Positions 47,802 to 52,434 of a stretch of DNA of 52,434 nt are shown piece by piece. This DNA comes from Parvibaculum sp. (GTDB lineage Bacteria; Pseudomonadota; Alphaproteobacteria; Parvibaculales; Parvibaculaceae), in contig JAGUWA010000058.1 of assembly GCA_020062605.1 (NCBI GenBank), positions 1-52,434 on the forward strand, given 5' to 3'. A model generated the notes under the pieces. That model searched no databases. It had not been told where the DNA came from and saw only the letters and a program-made list of their open reading frames with translations. Position 1 is the stretch's first letter, and each line of letters starts with the position of its first letter. Both the position numbers and the translations under genes were made by a program.

Positions 47802-48089
47802 TCACGAGCCGGCGTCGATGTCGTCGCCTTCCATCAGAAGAACGCCGGCGACCAGAAGCGGGCAGATGACGAGGAAAACAAGCGCAGGAAGCACTGCTGC
47901 TTCATGGCCATACAAGGGCAACAGCATCGCGCCGCCGGCGATGCCTATGGCAACCCAGAGCGGCACGAGAAAAGGCGCATGGGGTTCCCGCGCCTTCGGT
48001 TCGGCCTCGGGCATCGCCCGGACCGGAGAGGGCCAGATGGCGGCGACGATTGAAACGGGAAGACGTGCCGCTGCGATCCGCATGTTCAT
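47802..48089 (-). CDS. Small two-span membrane protein
   Basis: 95 residues from ATG 48089 behind GAGGAGG. Two hydrophobic helices (FLVPLWVAIGIAGGAMLLPL and AVLPALVFLVICPLLVAGVL) are connected by a short loop; the C-terminus is acidic. No family recognised. It is 48 bp upstream of the DUF3775 gene and may be co-transcribed. Confidence 0.6.
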   Translation of the reverse strand: MNMRIAAARLPVSIVAAIWPSPVRAMPEAEPKAREPHAPFLVPLWVAIGIAGGAMLLPLYGHEAAVLPALVFLVICPLLVAGVLLMEGDDIDAGS

Positions 48090-48291
48090 GACGTTCCTCC
48101 TCTGCATGAAGGCGCTCATGCCTCCAGATGCCGATGAGAATGCGGCATGCGGCAACCTGGCTCCTTGATCTCAGTCATATCCGGAATTTTTGTCTGCCGC
48201 GATCCGGCACCCGTGCGCGCAAGGTCGACAAGCGCCGGGCGAGCCCCTACCTTTCCGCCAGCGACATTCCATAAGCAAACGAGTTTTCGCC

Positions 48292-48942
48292 ATGGGCTTG
48301 AAGGCCGCCATTCTCCCCGTCACACCGTTCCAGCAGAACTGCACGCTTCTGTGGAACGACGAGAACATGCGCGGCGCCGTGAGCGATCCGGGCGGCGACC
48401 TCGAACGGATCAAGCAGGCCGCAGCCGAGATCGGCGTGACGATCGAGAAGGTTCTGCTGACGCATGGCCATCTCGACCACGCCGCGGCGGCCGGGGATCT
48501 CGCCCGCGACCTCGGCGTGCCGATCGAAGGACCGCATGAGGACGACCTCTTTCTGATCGAGACCCTGCCGGAACAGGCCGCGAAATACGGCTTTCCGCCG
48601 GTGGGCGCCTTCCGGCCCGACCGCTGGCTCAAGGATGGCGACAAGGTGGAGTTCGCAGGGCTGACGCTGGACGTGCGTCATTGCCCCGGCCACACGCCGG
48701 GGCATGTCGTCTTCTTCCATGAACCGTCGCGGCTCGCCATTGTCGGCGACGTTCTCTTTCAGGGCTCCATCGGAAGGACGGACTTTCCGAGGGGCGATCA
48801 CGGCGCCCTCGTCAGCTCGATCCGGGAGCGGCTCTGGCCGCTCGGCGACGACGTCACATTCGTTCCCGGCCATGGTCCGCTGTCGACCTTCGGCGTGGAG
48901 CGGCGGACCAATCCCTTCGTCGCGGACGAGAATTTCGCGTGA
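48292..48942 (+). CDS. Metallo-beta-lactamase-fold hydrolase (glyoxalase II-like)
   Basis: 216 residues. The metal site is THGHLDHAAAAG (HxHxDH), with further ligands in CPGHTPGH and the FVPGHGPLS His, and Asp in IVGDVLFQGSIGRTD. It belongs to the YcbL/glyoxalase-II-like group acting on thioesters. The start at 48292 gives the family N-terminus (LKAAILPVTPFQQNCTLLW). It stands alone with its own promoter region. Confidence 0.9.
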   Translation: MGLKAAILPVTPFQQNCTLLWNDENMRGAVSDPGGDLERIKQAAAEIGVTIEKVLLTHGHLDHAAAAGDLARDLGVPIEGPHEDDLFLIETLPEQAAKYGFPPVGAFRPDRWLKDGDKVEFAGLTLDVRHCPGHTPGHVVFFHEPSRLAIVGDVLFQGSIGRTDFPRGDHGALVSSIRERLWPLGDDVTFVPGHGPLSTFGVERRTNPFVADENFA

Positions 48943-49089
48943 GAACTTCGCGGGGAGGTTTACCCCGCGGAAAGCTATCGTTGGCCCCATGAAATCCATG
49001 GACATTCGGGACGCAATCGGTTTCCTTAGCGGCACTGACAAATAATCAATAAACCTGCCGCGACGGGCGAGACAGACCCGCCGAAAGGC

Positions 49090-50538
49090 ATGGGTGATCG
49101 TATCCGAGGGAGACTTCGAGTGAACCAACGCCGCGTGACACGTCTTCAGATCGGCGCCTTCGGGCTCCCTTCGATTCCGATATCGGCGCTGGGCCTTCCG
49201 ATCGTCGTCTATCTGCCACCCTTCTATTCGCACGACATGGGATTGAGCCTCTCCGTCGTTGGCACGGTGTTCATGCTGGCGCGGTTCTGGGACGTGTTTA
49301 CGGACCCGGTTCTCGGCATGGTGTCCGACCGGTTTCCGAGCCGTTGGGGACGGCGGCGTCACTGGATCGTGCTCTCGGCCCCAATCCTCATCGGCTCCGC
49401 CTATATGCTGTTCATGCCGAGTCCGCCTGTGACGTGGATGTATCTCGCGGGGTGGATGTTCATTCTCTATATCGGCTGGACGCTCATCACCATTTCGCAC
49501 ATGTCGTGGGGTGCGGAGCTCTCCGAAGACTATGACGAACGCTCCACCATCCAGGGAATGCGCGAATTCCTGCTCATCTTCGGCATGTTCACGGTGCTGG
49601 CGCTGCCCGCGATCATCGAACAGGTGTCGGACGCAGCGGCAGCAGGCCCCGCGAAGATCGCCGCGATGGGCTGGTTCATTATCATCCTGCTGCCGATCAC
49701 CATCGGTCTCGCTGTCTGGTTGACGCCGGAATTTCCGAGTAAGGCGCACCAGCAAATTCCGTGGAAGCGGGCATGGGCGATCATCGCGAAGAACCGGCTT
49801 CTGCAGCGCGTGCTGGCGGCCGATCTTCTCGTGAACATCGCGCCGGCGATCACCGGGTCGCTCTACATCTTCTTCGCCTCCTATGTGATGGAGTTGCCGA
49901 AATCGGCGAGCCTTCTTCTTCTCGTCTATTTCATCGCCGGGTTCGTCGGCATTCCGGGCTGGATCCGGCTGAGCCACATGGCGGGCAAGCACAAGACGCT
50001 TGCCATCGCGATGGTCTATGGCGCGGTCACGCTGCCTCTCGTCGTCTTCTTTCCGCGTGGCGAATTCTGGTGGCTCTTCATCGGCAACTCGCTTTACGGC
50101 GTCGCCTATGGCGCAGGCTCCTTCCTGCTCCGTTCGATCATGGCGGACGTCATCGATACGGACTATCTGGAGACCGGCCAGCGGCGCACCGGCCTCTACT
50201 ATTCGCTGCTGAGCATGACGGCCAAAGTGGGCGCCGCGCTTGCCGTCGGCATCACCTACCCTCTTCTCGACCTTATCGAATTTACGCCTGGCGGCGAAAA
50301 CACGCCCGAAACGCTCAACTTGTTCATGGCGATGTATGTGACACTGCCTGCGATCGTCATGCTGGCGGCGGCCATCGTGATGTGGCGCTTCCCGCTCGAC
50401 CGCAAGGCGCAACTCGATCTGCGCCGGAAGATCGAGGAACGCGACGGCGTTCACGCGCCGCACAATGCGAGCGATGCCGCGGCGGCCATCGCGCAGGTGG
50501 GATCGGCCGGCGGCATTGCCGACCAGCCGGCCGATTGA
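49090..50538 (+). CDS. GPH-family (sugar:cation symporter-like) MFS transporter
   Basis: About 480 residues with twelve membrane spans. ARFWDVFTDPVLGMVSDRFP, SRWGRRRHWI is the MelB/GPH loop 2-3 signature; GELSEDYDERSTIQGMREF-type sequence follows. Substrate unknown; related alphaproteobacterial proteins are not established sugar transporters. GTG 49120, with GGGAG 8 nt upstream, is an alternative start. mazG follows 12 bp later. Confidence 0.88.
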   Translation: MGDRIRGRLRVNQRRVTRLQIGAFGLPSIPISALGLPIVVYLPPFYSHDMGLSLSVVGTVFMLARFWDVFTDPVLGMVSDRFPSRWGRRRHWIVLSAPILIGSAYMLFMPSPPVTWMYLAGWMFILYIGWTLITISHMSWGAELSEDYDERSTIQGMREFLLIFGMFTVLALPAIIEQVSDAAAAGPAKIAAMGWFIIILLPITIGLAVWLTPEFPSKAHQQIPWKRAWAIIAKNRLLQRVLAADLLVNIAPAITGSLYIFFASYVMELPKSASLLLLVYFIAGFVGIPGWIRLSHMAGKHKTLAIAMVYGAVTLPLVVFFPRGEFWWLFIGNSLYGVAYGAGSFLLRSIMADVIDTDYLETGQRRTGLYYSLLSMTAKVGAALAVGITYPLLDLIEFTPGGENTPETLNLFMAMYVTLPAIVMLAAAIVMWRFPLDRKAQLDLRRKIEERDGVHAPHNASDAAAAIAQVGSAGGIADQPAD

Positions 50539-50550
50539 GGTTCAGTTCCC

Positions 50551-51357
50551 TTGTCCAATGAATCCGGCCGGATCGAAGCGTTGCTCGACATCATGGCGCG
50601 CTTGCGCGATCCGGACGGGGGCTGCCCGTGGGACCTCGAACAGAATTTCGCGAGCATTGCGCCCTACACGATCGAGGAGGACTATGAGGTTGCCGATGCG
50701 ATCGAACGCGGCGACATGGGCGATCTCAAGGACGAACTCGGCGATCTCCTTTTGCAGGTCGTGTTCCACGCGCAGATGGCGAAGGAGGAAGGCCGTTTCG
50801 ACTTTCCGGACGTCGTGCGCGCGATCTGCGAAAAGATGACACGGCGGCATCCGCATGTTTTCGGCGACGAGGAACAACGCAGCGCGGGCGCCGTCAAAGG
50901 ACGCTGGGAAGAGATCAAGGCGGAAGAGAAAGCGGAAAAGGGCAAGACGCCGACAAGCATTCTCGACGATGTGCCACTTGCCCTGCCTGCGCTTGCCCGC
51001 GCCATCAAGCTCCAGAACCGCGCCGCGCGCGTCGGCTTCGACTGGCCGGATACGACACAAGTGATCGACAAGCTCAATGAGGAAATGCTCGAGCTGTCCG
51101 CGGAGGTCGCGAAGGGCGGCGATCCCGACCGGCTCGAGGATGAGATGGGCGACCTTCTCTTCGTCTATGCCAATCTCGCACGGCACATGAAGGTCGACCC
51201 GGAGGCGGCGCTGCGCCGGGCGAATGCGAAGTTCCGCCGTCGCTTCGGCCGCATCGAGGAAAAGCTCGCGGCGGCGGGAAAGCGTCCCGAAGACTCTTCG
51301 CTGGAAGAAATGGATGCGCTGTGGAACGAGGCGAAGGCGGAAGAACGCGAGAGCTAG
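50551..51357 (+). CDS. mazG: Nucleoside triphosphate pyrophosphohydrolase MazG
   Basis: 268 residues with two MazG domains. LRDPDGGCPWDLEQNFASIA, PYTIEEDYEVADAIERGDMG (acidic metal-binding helices EE..D) and RHPHVFGDEEQRSAGAVKGR-type sequence identify the all-alpha NTP pyrophosphatase; the second domain has ELSAEVAKGGDPDRLEDEMG. It removes aberrant NTPs. The start is TTG 50551, because the residues before the first ATG (MARLRDP) belong to the family. Its end overlaps the convergent inositol-phosphatase-like gene by 4 bp. Confidence 0.94.
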   Translation: MSNESGRIEALLDIMARLRDPDGGCPWDLEQNFASIAPYTIEEDYEVADAIERGDMGDLKDELGDLLLQVVFHAQMAKEEGRFDFPDVVRAICEKMTRRHPHVFGDEEQRSAGAVKGRWEEIKAEEKAEKGKTPTSILDDVPLALPALARAIKLQNRAARVGFDWPDTTQVIDKLNEEMLELSAEVAKGGDPDRLEDEMGDLLFVYANLARHMKVDPEAALRRANAKFRRRFGRIEEKLAAAGKRPEDSSLEEMDALWNEAKAEERES

Positions 51358-52187
51358 ACGCGCCGCCCGGCACGTATCCGTTCCGCCGTTCTCTGCCAGC
51401 TCTCCTCGTCGCGAGCGACGAGATGCGGACCCATGAGCGTTCGCGGCGCGTAGTCCTGCCCTGTCTCGATGTTTCGCACGACGCCGCCCGCTTCGCGCAG
51501 GATCAACGAGCCCGGCGCGTGGTCCCAGGGCAGCATCCGGTGATAGGTGATGAAGTCATGCCGCCCCCGCGCGACATTGGTGTAATCCCAGGCGGAACAG
51601 AGAAGCGATGTCGTGGCGCCAACCCGCGCTGCATGGGCTTCGATACCGGCTTTCCAGTCATCGGGCATGAAGCGGACATAGAAGCTCGCCGTCTGCCCTG
51701 CGGGGTGGTCGGGCGCTGTACCTGCATCGAGACGCATGCGGCCAGAAGCGTCGTGCCAGAAGGCCCCTCCCCCGCGCTCGCTCACGGCAAGCGCATCGAC
51801 CACCGGCAGGTAGATCCATGCGCGGACGGTCTCGCCGCGTTCGATGAGGGAGACCATGAGGCCGAACGCCTCGCGGCCGGCGGCGAAGTTTGCCGTACCG
51901 TCGACGGGATCCACCGTCCAGAGAGGCGTGTCGTCATCGAGGTGAGACAGGAGTGCGGGGTCCGCCGCCGCGGCCTCTTCGCCCAGCACGCGCGAACCGC
52001 GCACCAGCTCTTCGAGCCTTGGCGCGAGCCAGAGTTCCGCTTCGCGGTCGGCGATGGTCACGAGGTCGCCACGGGATTTTTCCTCGACCTCATGTGCGGC
52101 AAGGGCGCGAAAGCGCGGCATCACGATATCGGCCGACGCTTCCTTTATCAGCGCGGCAACTTTACCGGCGAGATCGTCCATGCTCAT
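51354..52187 (-). CDS. Inositol-monophosphatase-family phosphatase
   Basis: 277 residues. The metal-binding motifs are LGEEA, WTVDPVDGTANFAAG (DPxDGT) and the C-terminal MLPWDHAPGSLILREAGG (WDxAPG). It hydrolyses inositol-1-phosphate or a related sugar phosphate, with Mg2+. The start overlaps the upstream gene stop (ATGA). Substrate is not certain: CysQ- and HisN-type proteins share these motifs. Confidence 0.91.
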   Translation of the reverse strand: MSMDDLAGKVAALIKEASADIVMPRFRALAAHEVEEKSRGDLVTIADREAELWLAPRLEELVRGSRVLGEEAAAADPALLSHLDDDTPLWTVDPVDGTANFAAGREAFGLMVSLIERGETVRAWIYLPVVDALAVSERGGGAFWHDASGRMRLDAGTAPDHPAGQTASFYVRFMPDDWKAGIEAHAARVGATTSLLCSAWDYTNVARGRHDFITYHRMLPWDHAPGSLILREAGGVVRNIETGQDYAPRTLMGPHLVARDEESWQRTAERIRAGRRV

Positions 52188-52434
52188 TCGGCGGCATCAT
52201 CGGCGGCCGCGTGAACGGCGGCTTCGCCAAGACGTTTCGACAGGTCGGGGAACCGCTTCTCGAAGCGGCCCGTGGCGAGGGGCGAAAGACCGAGATCGAG
52301 ATGAACGATACCGTCGTCGCCGTCCACGCGGCACCGGACGTGTGCGTTCGCATGCAGCCAGGCGATCGCCTCGCCCTCATCCGACGGCACATCGAAGTGA
52401 ACGTGACGCTCTTCATCGACGATGAGGCTGTCGA
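52184..52434 (-). CDS. hflX: Probable GTPase HflX, C-terminal end (partial)
   Basis: The frame is open to the window edge. The visible C-terminal 83 residues (ERHVHFDVPSDEGEAIAWLH, ANAHVRCRVDGDDGIVHLDL, GLSPLATGRFEKRF) resemble the small C-terminal domain of alphaproteobacterial HflX, a ribosome-associated GTPase. The GTPase domain is outside the window, so the call depends on this tail. Its stop overlaps the phosphatase start. Confidence 0.55.
   Translation of the reverse strand, partial: DSLIVDEERHVHFDVPSDEGEAIAWLHANAHVRCRVDGDDGIVHLDLGLSPLATGRFEKRFPDLSKRLGEAAVHAAADDAAE

Noticed and set aside
48247..50463. A 738-codon open frame on the minus strand opposite the MBL hydrolase and GPH transporter genes
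   Set aside because: Shadow of high-GC genes: Arg/His-rich composition, no domain, and the plus strand holds two clear families.
1..52434. CRISPR array
   Set aside because: No regularly spaced repeats of 23-40 bp with unique spacers were seen; the only tandem repeat is the short T-rich array at 2872-2946.
1..52434. tRNA or rRNA genes as island attachment sites
   Set aside because: No T-loop GTTCGANTC plus acceptor-stem pattern was found near the recombinase or the transposition genes.

Overview
The window reads as chromosome of an alphaproteobacterium, probably within or near Hyphomicrobiales/Parvibaculaceae (genus not resolved). The evidence is a FixL-FixJ-FixK cluster, a ccoNOQP cbb3 oxidase operon, alphaproteobacterial MazG, DUF3775 and HflX-type sequences, and high-GC coding in most housekeeping genes. 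No rRNA, tRNA or CRISPR array was seen.

Layout. 1-186 is the tail of an RND efflux outer-membrane factor. 729-2411 is a hipBA-type toxin-antitoxin operon behind three helically phased operator palindromes. 3038-8018 is a Tn7-like transposition module (tnsA, tnsB, tnsC, tniQ) with no visible CRISPR-Cas, tnsE or clear right end. 8144-8875 is a graveyard: an ECF-sigma fragment abuts a truncated, frameshifted zeta-like toxin whose ParD-like antitoxin is intact. 9023-10215 is an Xre/RES toxin-antitoxin pair.

10.4-38.5 kb is a respiration and stress block. It holds ccoNOQP with small membrane proteins, DUF2189 and ccoS; a CLC channel facing a MarR regulator; two tandem Rnk/GreA-type proteins; an ECF sigma factor with folE, a DUF4142 protein and a cupredoxin; a sulfur operon (lysR, DUF6306, cysJ, cysI, metB-like); peroxiredoxin, carbonic anhydrase and SOD; ferredoxins; the NO sensor nsrR with nnrS; gdhA; ohr; and DUF488. 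Five 23-bp NsrR-like palindromes lie before ccoN, fdxA, nnrS, the small-protein/ohr pair and the DUF488/membrane-protein divergent promoter, which suggests one nitrosative-stress regulon. A nearly identical 30-bp palindrome occurs at both edges of the block (10415 and 38430).

38.5-44.0 kb is accessory DNA: a DUF6634 protein, a very large tyrosine recombinase with an Xre-like segment, a second-type TrpRS gene (trpS) preceded by a complete ribosome-mediated attenuator (leader peptide with tandem Trp codons, antiterminator and terminator), and decayed regulator genes. 44.0-47.2 kb is the oxygen-sensing fixK / single-domain receiver / fixJ / fixL cluster. 47.3-52.4 kb returns to ordinary chromosome: DUF3775, a small membrane protein, a metallo-beta-lactamase-fold hydrolase, a GPH transporter, mazG, an inositol-monophosphatase-family gene and the end of hflX.

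Most notable: the trpS attenuator; three matching ECF promoters serving the sigma gene, folE and DUF4142; the NsrR-like site set including one on the cbb3 oxidase operon; and the paired palindromes next to the large recombinase.
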